The notes beneath the pieces are model-generated. The model was given only the letters and a program-made list of their open reading frames with translations. It did no database searches and was not told the origin of the DNA. Shown here piece by piece: positions 1-6,414 of a stretch of DNA of 9,540 bases (position 1 is the stretch's first letter; each line of letters starts with the position of its first letter). A program made the translations under genes and the position numbers. Source of the stretch: JAWXCH01 sp034440595 (GTDB lineage: Bacteria; Planctomycetota; Planctomycetia; Pirellulales; JALHPA01); the NCBI GenBank assembly GCA_034440595.1, contig JAWXCH010000596.1:1-9540 (forward strand), read 5' to 3'.

Positions 1-14
1 GAGCGGGTTGGAAG

Positions 15-1271
15 GTGCGCCTATCGGCACCATTGCTGGGCTATTTCTTTGGTTCACTTCGACGGCGTGCGGTCGCGGCACGTTTACGGGCACTCCCCCG
101 TGCGGCCGTTCGTCGCGGATGGTGGCAAGTCGCCACGGTTGCACTGTTTACACTTCTGCTCTCCTACTGCGGGCTGACTAATGCCAAGCCGGAGGAACCT
201 CCTTCCGTTTCCTCAGATGCACAGAGCATTCAGTTCGATGGAAAAACCTACCGCAATCTTGACGAGTTGCGAATTGCAAAACCTGGAATTTTCGCCCCTC
301 TTTCCTCAAGCATCATGGAAAGAAAAGAATACGACGTTGCTACGATGATGAAGCGATTGACGGGCGATGGCCATTCAATTGATCAGGCTCAACAGTTGCT
401 CCTCGCAGCGATTCAACAGATTCACCCGGAACCGTCGTCTTACTCCGTCAAGAGAATTAAGTTTAGAGAGGGCAAGTTGCTGGCAACAGGCACTCCAGAC
501 GCGCATGCCGAGTTGACAAGGAAGCTCAAGCTTTGGGAATCGGCAGGACTGAGTGTTCAGATTCGGGTCGAGCTAGGATATTTGTCGCTTGCGAAAAACG
601 AAACGGAGCAGCTTGCCGCTGAATGGAAGAACATTGCCACACGGATGCCGGTGGAGTGGCCCGAAGAGGAGATGTTATCGGCGATGGAGGATACTTATGT
701 AGCTCCGGATCCCTTCGAATCTCCCGCCGCCGCACCCCAGAAAGTTTGGGCGCAATCACCAAAACCTGGTGGACCGCCGTTTATCTATGCGTTGTTGTCT
801 CCAAATCAGGCAAAAGTAGCAATCGACTGCGCCGAGATGCGCAATTCAGCCGTGGCGGCTACGCCGCAGCTTCTACTCAACGGAACGGGAGGTGAGTTCA
901 AAAGCGTAACGCAGTTGCCGCTCACGGCTAATATGAAGGGCTTCGAGGGTGCTGCCGAGAGCTTCCAGGTAGGATCAAAGTTGCAAGTGCAACCAACATT
1001 ATCAGAGGATCAGAAGCAAATTCCGCTGGATACGCGCATCGAACTGAGACAGGCGGACATGGCAAACGCACCGACTGTCCGGGAGGAAGGAAAGGTGATT
1101 CCTATCCCCAGCATTAAGGCAATGTTTACCGGCGGGCGATTCGATCTGGAAGACGGCCACTCGCTGCTGATCGGCTCGACGCAGTCGTTGCAAGGGGGAG
1201 CAGATAGTGCCCGGTATCATTATTTTCTGCTGACGGCGAAGAAGGTGACGGGAGCCACGGTGAGCAAGTAG
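15..1271 (+). CDS. Secretin-domain-like exported protein (5' end uncertain)
   Basis: The protein is about 418 aa from a GTG at 15. The frame is open to the window edge, so the true start may lie upstream. An Arg-rich N-terminus (residues 16-34) leads into a hydrophobic stretch (about 39-54, VATVALFTLLLSYCGL), which reads as a long signal peptide or membrane anchor. Cleavage near TNA-K (57/58) is possible; LSYC is a poor lipobox. Residues about 155-172 (LLATGTPDAHAELTRKL) resemble the small alpha/beta fold before secretin domains. Residues about 181-192 (VQIRVELGYLSL) and 283-345 (TPQLLLNGTGG, then VGSKLQVQPTLSEDQKQIPL) match the conserved spine of the secretin C-domain of GspD/PilQ-type proteins. 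Real secretins are usually longer and carry several N-domains, so this is probably a shortened planctomycetal relative rather than a working type II secretion pore. No secretion genes are adjacent. The family call is moderate; the function is unknown. Confidence 0.6.
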   Translation: MRLSAPLLGYFFGSLRRRAVAARLRALPRAAVRRGWWQVATVALFTLLLSYCGLTNAKPEEPPSVSSDAQSIQFDGKTYRNLDELRIAKPGIFAPLSSSIMERKEYDVATMMKRLTGDGHSIDQAQQLLLAAIQQIHPEPSSYSVKRIKFREGKLLATGTPDAHAELTRKLKLWESAGLSVQIRVELGYLSLAKNETEQLAAEWKNIATRMPVEWPEEEMLSAMEDTYVAPDPFESPAAAPQKVWAQSPKPGGPPFIYALLSPNQAKVAIDCAEMRNSAVAATPQLLLNGTGGEFKSVTQLPLTANMKGFEGAAESFQVGSKLQVQPTLSEDQKQIPLDTRIELRQADMANAPTVREEGKVIPIPSIKAMFTGGRFDLEDGHSLLIGSTQSLQGGADSARYHYFLLTAKKVTGATVSK

Positions 1272-1375
1272 TGAAGTGCAAGGTTCTGGTGGGTTCCACG
1301 CACCGGACTATCTGGCTGACAACGACTGCCCAATGATTGAGATGCAATGGTTGCGCAACGCCGAACGTTTTTCGC

Positions 1376-1398
1376 GGTGCGTTTCACCGCACCCTACA
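1376..1398 (+). repeat. 23-base direct repeat, copy 1
   Basis: The sequence begins ggtgcgtttcaccgcaccct and continues to 1398. It matches 1611-1633 at 22 of 23 positions, the single difference being t versus g in the hairpin loop or stem edge. The two copies bracket most of the hairpin cluster, which suggests a unit of about 258 bases with repeated ends. Confidence 0.7.
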
Positions 1399-1610
1399 GG
1401 GTCTGTTTTTGCCGTTTTGTGTAACGCTTTCAGCGTAACCGGATGCGTTGGGATCGATAACCCAAGGTGCGCTGCGCGACCTTGGGCTGTGGTATGTAAT
1501 GCCTTCGGCATAAAGAAGGCGAACGGCCCGCTTCGGAATGCTAGAGCGCCAAGCGGGAATGTTTTAATTGTACCGCGCAGTGACCTCACGCGGAGCGTGA
1601 GGAATACTAT

Positions 1611-1633
1611 GGTGCGTTGCACCGCACCCTACA
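1611..1633 (+). repeat. 23-base direct repeat, copy 2
   Basis: The sequence begins ggtgcgttgcaccgcaccct and continues to 1633, the partner of 1376-1398. In this copy ggtgc/gcacc forms a 5-bp stem with a 3-base loop. An alternative pairing of ggtgcg with the downstream cgcacc (1623-1628) is also possible. Confidence 0.7.
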
Positions 1634-1737
1634 AGCCTATTTGCTCGACCAGCGTAGCTCAACTTCGCAGGCCACGGCGGAGTGGTCGGATAGCGAGCCT
1701 CCAGAAACTTCTGGATCAAGAAGGCGCAAGTTTTGCG

Positions 1738-1991
1738 TTGCCGTTGCTATGATCGCCGCATTCTTCGGTGCCGCCGGATCGGAACTGGTCGCAAACAGCA
1801 AACAAAACGCCGATTCAATTCGTTACAGTTTGCGTAGATTAGCTGGATTCGCTTGACGTTCGGTGGCTAATGCCGGGTAGCTATGCCAACTGCTCGAAAG
1901 CCCTGGTCGAACGCACGGGACGCGACCGGTAAGCGGTGCCGTCTTTATAGGTCGCACCAGTCCGGCCAAGCGTAATGGTGGAAACGCCGTT
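1738..1991. other. Intergenic stretch with no recognised gene
   Basis: No convincing gene is present. A short frame from an ATG at 1749 would give about 35 residues (MIAAFFGAAGSELVANSKQ...) with a hydrophobic start but no Shine-Dalgarno sequence or family resemblance. A weak gcgacc/ggtcgc inverted repeat lies at 1922-1955 with a 22-base loop. The stretch runs into the leader of the first barrel gene. Confidence 0.4.
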
Positions 1992-2004
1992 CTCCCTCCG
2001 ATGA
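1992..2004 (+). promoter_or_regulatory. Conserved leader element CTCCCTCCGATGA, copy 1
   Basis: This 13-base block is repeated exactly at 3407-3419 before the second paralogue. It ends 87 bases before the ATG at 2092; the other copy ends 86 bases before its ATG. A second shared block, acctgttc, follows after exactly 63 bases in both leaders (2068-2075 and 3483-3490). The element is therefore part of a duplicated and partly conserved 5' region, probably the promoter or 5' UTR. Its ctccctccg can also pair with the gene's own ribosome-binding region (cggacggag, 2075-2083) at 8 of 9 positions. Confidence 0.5.
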
Positions 2005-2091
2005 GTGATAAGGAGTGTGCCCGTCCGCAGCAAGCAGGAAGGCATCCACTCTTTTCGAGGCAACGCAACCTGTTCGGACGGAGCTGAACTA

Positions 2092-3162
2092 ATGCGATTC
2101 AAGCTGATCGCGATGGGAATTGCAGCGCTATTTTCGTCCAGCGGCGCAGTATATGCGCAGGAGATGCTATCGGCACATGGCGCGCTGCCTGACGTGCTCC
2201 CGGTTAGCGTGGCGGTTCTGTCGAGCGATGCAATGGGGACGGATAGCTTGGCCACAGGTGCCGCGACCAGTTGCGGCTGCGCAGCGGATGCCGGTTGCTG
2301 TGCTGACTCTGGCTGTGCTGATTGCTGCTGTAATGACTGTGGCTGTGCAGCTCCCTGGCAATTATCTGCCGGAGCGCTATTCATGGCGCGCGATTACAAC
2401 AACGCCCCGATTACCATTTATCAGGTGAGCGGTCAGACGGATCTCTCGCTAACCGACCTGAAAGACGAGTATGGCTGGGGGTTTGAGATTGCAGGACGGC
2501 GCAATCGTTGGGAAGTGCGCTAAATGCAGCTCAATTTCGGTGACACTCTCAACGGGGATGCAATCAACACGATGGTTTATCTGGGTGGCTATTACACTGG
2601 GGATGCTCAGTTTCGATATACCTCGGACCTTTACAGCGGCGAGGTGAATTATCTGCTGTCGGAAACGAGCGATCCGCTGCGGCTGACCAGCGGGTTTCGC
2701 TACGCGCGTCTTAATGAGGAGATCGACTTTACGTTGTTTGGGGATCCAACAGACAACCTGCAGGTTGAAAATGACCTGTACGGTTGGCAGCTTGGTCTGG
2801 AGCGGAGCACGCTGCCACGATCGGACTCGATCTTTAGCGCGTGCCTCTTTGGCAAGCCGGGGATCTACTTTGTGGATTCGCGACTCACGAATATCACGTA
2901 CCCCGGCGTGTACAACGATACGGTGAACGACTCGCAATATGGAGTGGCCTTTATTGGCGAACTGGGGGTTAAGGGATCGGCGCAGATCACGGAGCGTTTC
3001 AGCCTGGATGCGGGTTATCAATTGATGTACATCGAAGGGGTGGCTCTGGCCGGGGAGCAGGCAACCAGCATCAGCGCGAACACGATTCCCCAGTTTGGCC
3101 AGGTCAACAGCGGCGGCCTGCTGTACCAAGGGTTCATGTTCGGCGGGACGCTTCTCTGGTGA
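2092..3162 (+). pseudogene. Cys-rich beta-barrel outer membrane protein, paralogue 1, broken by an in-frame stop
   Basis: The ATG at 2092 has a GGAG at 2080-2083, 8 bases upstream, and begins a signal peptide (MRFKLIAMGIAALFSSSGAVYA, split as residues 1-22). A Cys-rich linker follows, with 10 Cys between residues 61 and 85. The barrel starts at about residue 89 (PWQLSAGALFMARDYNN). Codon 144 is TAA (2521-2523). The same frame then stays open from ATG 2524 to 3162 and ends FGGTLLW, with the terminal aromatic residue typical of BAM-inserted barrels. The downstream paralogue reads VRYMQLNFGDTLNG where this gene reads VR-stop-MQLNFGDTLNG, so a single Tyr-to-stop change explains the break. Without the stop the product would be about 356 aa, close to the paralogue's 361. 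The 142-residue first half lacks the barrel, and the second half lacks a signal peptide. Family: planctomycetal beta-barrel porin-like (BBP7 or Lpg1974-like); the exact family is not proven. Confidence 0.8.
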
Positions 3163-3406
3163 GATAATGCCAAGCACCAACTAGGCTGCGTGGCATTACT
3201 TGGGCTAATTCTGTACTTTGGAAACTGTCCTACGGCATGCACTTATGAACACATGGCCGGCCCGGTGTTCACGCTAGCACGCGGCGGTATCTACCTTTCC
3301 CGCTAAGAGTTTCGGCGGCGTCCTCAGCCCTCGGTTTCAGGTGTCAAACTGTACCGATTCTAGCGGTCGCTCCTGAGGATCTGCATTTTCTGATTGCACC
3401 GGCAGG
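3163..3406. other. Intergenic region between the tandem paralogues
   Basis: No gene is supported here. Just after the first paralogue's stop, taatgcca (3165-3172) pairs perfectly with tggcatta (3191-3198) over an 18-base loop. No T-run follows, so its role as a terminator is uncertain. The remainder leads into the conserved leader of the second paralogue. Confidence 0.4.
3165..3198 (+). terminator. Possible 3' hairpin after paralogue 1
   Basis: An 8-bp perfect stem (taatgcca/tggcatta) begins 3 bases after the stop codon. The stem is AT-rich, the loop is long (18 bases) and no U-tract follows. A competing pairing of ccaag (3171-3175) with cttgg (3200-3204) exists. It could be an RNA 3' end signal; confidence is low. 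Confidence 0.3.
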
Positions 3407-3419
3407 CTCCCTCCGATGA
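3407..3419 (+). promoter_or_regulatory. Conserved leader element CTCCCTCCGATGA, copy 2
   Basis: This is an exact copy of 1992-2004, ending 86 bases before the ATG at 3506. It is followed after 63 bases by acctgttc (3483-3490), as in the first leader, while much of the sequence between is not conserved. Its tccct (3408-3412) is complementary to the aggga (3493-3497) that serves as the Shine-Dalgarno sequence. Retention of two blocks at fixed spacing suggests selection, but recent duplication could also explain it. Confidence 0.5.
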
Positions 3420-3505
3420 CTGGAAGGACGGCGTTCGCTGTCTTCGTAATCTGGGGGAATGTCTCGTCTGACTGATCTCTCGACCTGTTCTTAGGGACTG
3501 GACTT

Positions 3506-4591
3506 ATGCAAACGAAACTCCTGGCGGTTGGAATTGCGTTGCTTGTTTCATGGCATGCCGCAGCGCATGGAGTTGAAGCTCTGTCAAACGACGGAACTCT
3601 GCCCGATGTTTTTCCGGCAAGCGCCTTGGCCACGGATGGTCCGGCGGAGTATTCGGACGCAGGTTGCGTACCGAGTGACGAGAGCAGCATTGGTTGCGGG
3701 GATGGTGGTTGCGCCGATGGCTGTTGCACGGGTGGCTGCTGTGATAATTGTTGTGACGATTGCTGCTACGAAGAGCAGTGGCAGTTTTCCTTCGGCGCGC
3801 TCTATATGGCGCGCGATTACAACAATGCGCCGATCACGATTGACGCTGGATCGGGAACGACGGTTCTCTCGGCGGCAGATATGGACGGCGATTATGGTTG
3901 GGGTTATGAACTGCACGCACGCCGGCCCGGTTGGGATGTGCGATACATGCAGCTCAACTTTGGCGACACGCTGAATGGCAATGCGGTTGCTCCGACACTA
4001 TACCTGCAGGACGTCTACGCCGGCCCGGCGGAATTTCGCTACCATTCGGATCTGTATAGCCTCGAAGTCACTTGCTTATGCTTTGACGACTGCGACCCTT
4101 GGCGTCGTTCAAGCGGCTTTCGCTATTTGCGACTGGATGAACAACTCGATTTTAACCTGGTGGGCGCGTATCAGCCGACCGACAGGTTGGAAACCACCAA
4201 TGACCTATATGGTTGGCAGTGGGGTACAGAGCGTGCAATAATCGACCGCTGTGATTCGCCGTTTCAACTTCACGCTTTTGGCAAGGCGGGCGTTTACTAT
4301 GCAAGTATGGATCTAACCAACACCGCATTTCCCGGCCTAATCAACGATACGGCCAGAGATTCAGAAGGGAGCGTGGCGTTTGTTGGCGAACTAGGTTTCA
4401 ATGGTTCGGTGCAGGTCACCGAGCAGTTCAGCCTGGACGCGGGCTATCAGGTGATGTTCATCGAAGGCGTAGCTCTGGCCGGCGAGCAGGCAACCACGGT
4501 CAACGCACTGGCTGTACCGGCCGTTGCCGAGATCAATTGTGGGGGCCTGTTCTATCAGGGCTTCACGTTCGGTGCGACGTATACCTGGTAA
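3506..4591 (+). CDS. Cys-rich beta-barrel outer membrane protein, paralogue 2 (intact)
   Basis: The protein is 361 aa from an ATG at 3506, with AGGGA at 3493-3497 placed 8 bases upstream. Residues 1-22 form a signal peptide (MQTKLLAVGIALLVSWHAAA, then HG). Residues 54-87 hold 11 Cys in C, CC and G/D-rich spacing (GCCTGGCCDNCCDDCC). From about residue 91 (QWQFSFGALYMARDYNN) to the end the protein shows repeated amphipathic, aromatic-rich strands (DYGWGYELHARR, SGFRYLRLDEQLDF, FSLDAGYQVMFIEG) and finishes GATYTW. The terminal Trp and strand pattern support an outer-membrane barrel of about the BBP7/Lpg1974 type; the Cys linker could bind metal or be disulfide-linked. The barrel also has C-L-C-F-D-D-C at 190-196, which paralogue 1 lacks. 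It is the functional counterpart of the broken upstream copy. The substrate is unknown. Confidence 0.8.
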   Translation: MQTKLLAVGIALLVSWHAAAHGVEALSNDGTLPDVFPASALATDGPAEYSDAGCVPSDESSIGCGDGGCADGCCTGGCCDNCCDDCCYEEQWQFSFGALYMARDYNNAPITIDAGSGTTVLSAADMDGDYGWGYELHARRPGWDVRYMQLNFGDTLNGNAVAPTLYLQDVYAGPAEFRYHSDLYSLEVTCLCFDDCDPWRRSSGFRYLRLDEQLDFNLVGAYQPTDRLETTNDLYGWQWGTERAIIDRCDSPFQLHAFGKAGVYYASMDLTNTAFPGLINDTARDSEGSVAFVGELGFNGSVQVTEQFSLDAGYQVMFIEGVALAGEQATTVNALAVPAVAEINCGGLFYQGFTFGATYTW

Positions 4592-4631
4592 CACGTGGCG
4601 TTGAATTTGATCTGAGTTGCTGGACAAACGG

Positions 4632-4646
4632 GTCGCATTGTGCGAC
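4632..4646 (+). other. Small hairpin between paralogue 2 and the NagA-like gene
   Basis: gtcgca (4632-4637) and tgcgac (4641-4646) form a 6-bp stem with a 3-base loop, 40 bases after the barrel gene's stop. No T-run follows. It may help end or stabilise the upstream transcript, or it may be chance. Confidence 0.25.
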
Positions 4647-4697
4647 AAGAGTGAAATCCACCATTCAGTTCGATTCGCCACGCCAGATGAGTACCAA

Positions 4698-5909
4698 ATG
4701 CCCCGGCTATTTTTTCGCGGCAACGTCATTCTGCCAAATGAGTTGCTGCCAGACGGTGTCGTAGTCGTTGAAGATGATCGAATTGTCGCTGTCGGCCCGG
4801 CCAGCGAGATCGCGCAGCCGGCGGATGCTGCCGATGTGACTTTGATTGACGCGGCCGACGGCTACATCAGCCCCGGCTTTGTGGATATCCATCTGCATGG
4901 TGGCGCTGGCAGCGACTACATGGATGGCACGCCCGAGGCGGTGCGCACGGCGAATCGCGCGCATGCACGGCATGGCACAACGACCGTCTTGCCGACGACA
5001 ACCACCGGTACGGCCGATCAACTGATCGCGATGCTAAACGCGACAGAGCAGGTCGCCGGCGTATGGACGATCAACGACGGTGCGCGGATTGCCGGGGTGC
5101 ATTGGTACGGGCCGTACTTTGCGCCAGACAAGGTGGGAGCGCATCCCAAAGGTCACGAGCGGCATCCCGATCCGGCGGAGTATGAACCGGCGCTGGCACG
5201 GGGCATCATTCGCTCGGCCACTTGCGCTGCCGAGTTGCCCGGCGCAGTGGAATTCTGTCGCGCAGCGCACGCGGCCGGCTGTTTAGTTACGTGTGGGCAC
5301 TCGAATGCATCGTGGCCCGAGATGGCGGCGGTCTACGAAGCCGGCATGCGGCACGTCGATCATTTTTGGAATGCGATGAGCAGCACGGACTCCATCCGGC
5401 GGCGACTGGGCACACCGCAGCGCGGCAGCATGGCGGAGTTTGTTCTGTATCATCAGGAGATGAGTACCGAAGTCATCGCCGATGGCCATCATCATGCCCC
5501 CGAGATGTTGCAGTTCGCCTATCGCATGATCGGGCCAGCGCGACTCTGTCTGGTCAGCGACAGCAGCCGGGCACTCGACATGCCACGGGGACTATATACA
5601 CTAGGTCACCGCGACAGCGGCGAGCCGATTGAAAACAACGGACTGGTTGGTGTATTGCCCGGAACCGACAAGCTGGCTAGTTCGATCTATGCCCTGGACG
5701 AAATGGTCCGCGTCATGCGGCGCGATACGGAAGCGACTCTGCCAGAAATCATTCGGATGGCATCTCTCACACCCGCCGAACGATCTGGCATGGCCACCGA
5801 CCGAGGTAGCCTGGAGCCTGGCAAGCTGGCTGATATTGTGGTCCTGTCACGCGACCTGCAGGTGCAACGGACGTTTATTGGGGGAGCAGAGTTTGTGAAG
5901 CAACTCTGA
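4698..5909 (+). CDS. nagA: NagA-like amidohydrolase (N-acetylglucosamine-6-phosphate deacetylase family)
   Basis: The protein is 403 aa from an ATG at 4698 (MPRLFFRGNVILPNELLPDG), the usual size for NagA. A TTG at 4617 in the same frame would add 27 residues unlike the family, so the ATG is preferred although its Shine-Dalgarno sequence is weak. The family removes acetate from GlcNAc-6-phosphate in amino-sugar and cell-wall recycling, in the cytoplasm. Visible motifs, numbered from this start, are GFVDIHLHGG with metal site H65-x-H67, GHSNA with H201, VDHFWNAMS with H222, ADGHHH at 261-266, LVSDSS with the presumed catalytic Asp 288, and a C-terminal PGKLADIVVL. The odd feature is position 137: characterised NagA proteins have H-x-E-G-P with Glu as a metal ligand, whereas here it is GVHWYGPYF with Tyr. 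The fold is clear, but the metal number or substrate may differ from classical NagA. No nagB or sugar transporter is adjacent. The family call is strong; exact substrate is inference. Confidence 0.82.
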   Translation: MPRLFFRGNVILPNELLPDGVVVVEDDRIVAVGPASEIAQPADAADVTLIDAADGYISPGFVDIHLHGGAGSDYMDGTPEAVRTANRAHARHGTTTVLPTTTTGTADQLIAMLNATEQVAGVWTINDGARIAGVHWYGPYFAPDKVGAHPKGHERHPDPAEYEPALARGIIRSATCAAELPGAVEFCRAAHAAGCLVTCGHSNASWPEMAAVYEAGMRHVDHFWNAMSSTDSIRRRLGTPQRGSMAEFVLYHQEMSTEVIADGHHHAPEMLQFAYRMIGPARLCLVSDSSRALDMPRGLYTLGHRDSGEPIENNGLVGVLPGTDKLASSIYALDEMVRVMRRDTEATLPEIIRMASLTPAERSGMATDRGSLEPGKLADIVVLSRDLQVQRTFIGGAEFVKQL

Positions 5910-5944
5910 CGCTGCGAACTTTCTTGATCAAATCCGAGTTTGGC

Positions 5945-5970
5945 TGAGGTGGCCCAGGTTTCGCGGACAG
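5945..5970 (+). repeat. Probable left terminal inverted repeat of an IS3-family element
   Basis: The block starts tgaggtggcccaggtttcgc and ends ggacag. It begins with TG and has the ccc...ggaca character usual for IS3-family ends, lying 53 bases before orfA. No complementary right end is visible downstream, so the boundary rests on resemblance only. Confidence 0.45.
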
Positions 5971-6022
5971 GGTAACTGCTGAGATAGGGGTTGTTTCGGA
6001 GCGTTACTAGAGGAGAGCCGAG

Positions 6023-6322
6023 ATGGCTAAGCAGACGGGTCAAACAGGAAGCGGAGGACGGCGTATGTTCACTGCAGAGTTCAAGAAGGAAGCGGTCCAG
6101 ATGACGCTGGATGGCCACTCGACTGCTTCCATTGCCAAGAATCTGGGGAAGAAGAACGCCAATGTGCTCTATCGCTGGAAAGCGGAGGCACTGAGTCTTG
6201 GCGGCCCGGCAGCCCAGGTCCTCGACAGCCAGGTAAGCGAGCTACGGGATGAACTGGTCCGTACCCGTCGGGAACGAGACATCTTAAAAAAAGCCTTGGC
6301 CATTTTCAGCCAGCAAGAGTAG
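6023..6322 (+). CDS. IS3-family transposase OrfA (helix-turn-helix subunit)
   Basis: The protein is 99 aa, typical for OrfA. The Shine-Dalgarno sequence is strong (agaggagag, just before ATG 6023). Residues 15-60 (MFTAEFKKEAVQMTLDGHSTASIAKNLG... NVLYRWK) form the HTH_Tnp_1 DNA-binding domain that recognises the element's ends. Residues about 70-95 (VSELRDELVRTRRERDILKKAL) form the leucine-zipper-like coiled coil used for multimerisation. The reading frame is intact, but its OrfB partner is lost, so at most it makes a free DNA-binding protein. Confidence 0.88.
   Translation: MAKQTGQTGSGGRRMFTAEFKKEAVQMTLDGHSTASIAKNLGKKNANVLYRWKAEALSLGGPAAQVLDSQVSELRDELVRTRRERDILKKALAIFSQQE
6286..6293 (+). promoter_or_regulatory. 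A7G slippery run for -1 programmed frameshifting
   Basis: In the orfA frame the codons read tta aaa aaa gcc, giving the heptamer A AAA AAA followed by G. This is the classical -1 slip site that produces the OrfAB transposase in IS3 elements. The -1 frame remains open through 6498 and contains recognisable orfB sequence, which agrees with this use. It is non-productive here because orfB is truncated. Confidence 0.7.
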
Positions 6323-6414
6323 CCGATGTTTATCCGGTTGTCGCTCAGCTACAGCAAGGAGGTTTTAAGGTGGCTCACATTTGTGAAACGCTCCGTATCA
6401 GCCGCGCCGCCTTC
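6289..6414 (+). pseudogene. IS3-family OrfB remnant (N-terminal stub)
   Basis: This is the -1 frame relative to orfA. Reading from 6322 gives ADVYPVVAQLQQGGFKVAHI, then CETLRISRAAF. This is the start of IS3 OrfB (pattern: ...fpv..lC..L.vSrs.Y) before the integrase catalytic core. After about 6414 the frame continues to a stop at 6499-6501 with no resemblance to OrfB (LSSAALSNGCRLALG...). The catalytic rve domain is absent, so this is a deletion or replacement remnant. Confidence 0.7.

Larger units (their letters stand above)
1374..1737. repeat. Cluster of short intergenic hairpins
   Basis: At least eight short inverted repeats follow one another with little spacer. They are gcggtg/caccgc (1374-1390), an acgct/agcgt hairpin (1424-1436, extendable past an A-A mismatch), cccaaggt/accttggg (1461-1486), atgcc/ggcat (1499-1511), cccgctt/aagcggg (1527-1557), cctcacgc/gcgtgagg (1584-1602), ggtgc/gcacc (1611-1623), and later ccagaa/ttctgg (1701-1714) and cgcaa/ttgcg (1725-1737). 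Most have 3-5 base loops. The arrangement is seen directly. It is unlike coding DNA, although long open frames cross it on both strands. It may be a planctomycete-type interspersed repeat or a structured RNA; the function is unknown. Confidence 0.65.
5945..6414 (+). mobile_element. Truncated IS3-family insertion sequence
   Basis: The element consists of a left-end-like sequence, a complete orfA (6023-6322), an A7 frameshift run (6286-6292) and about 40 codons of orfB, after which similarity stops near 6414. The integrase core with its DDE residues and the right end are missing, so it cannot move itself. It sits between the NagA-like gene and the membrane methyltransferase gene. Confidence 0.7.

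Noticed and set aside
1374..1633. CRISPR array
   Set aside because: The hairpins differ in sequence and only two copies of one repeat exist, 235 bases apart; there are no regular spacers and no cas genes.
1276..1752. 158-codon open frame on the plus strand through the hairpin cluster
   Set aside because: It is built from the inverted repeats themselves, overlaps a 104-codon frame on the other strand, and shows no signal peptide, domain or good ribosome-binding site.
1617..1856. 79-codon plus-strand frame with a hydrophobic C-terminal part
   Set aside because: It starts inside the second direct repeat and has no recognised family or Shine-Dalgarno sequence.
1881..2384. 167-codon minus-strand frame rich in Gln, Ala and Ser
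   Set aside because: It is the mirror of the Cys-rich linker and signal peptide of paralogue 1, and it has no start signal or family.
2449..3180. 243-codon minus-strand frame
   Set aside because: It lies antisense to the barrel paralogue, whose codon pattern and similarity to the second copy show the plus strand is the coding one.
4617..4697. Upstream TTG extension of the NagA-like gene
   Set aside because: The 27 added residues are unlike the family N-terminus, which begins normally at MPRLFFRGN.
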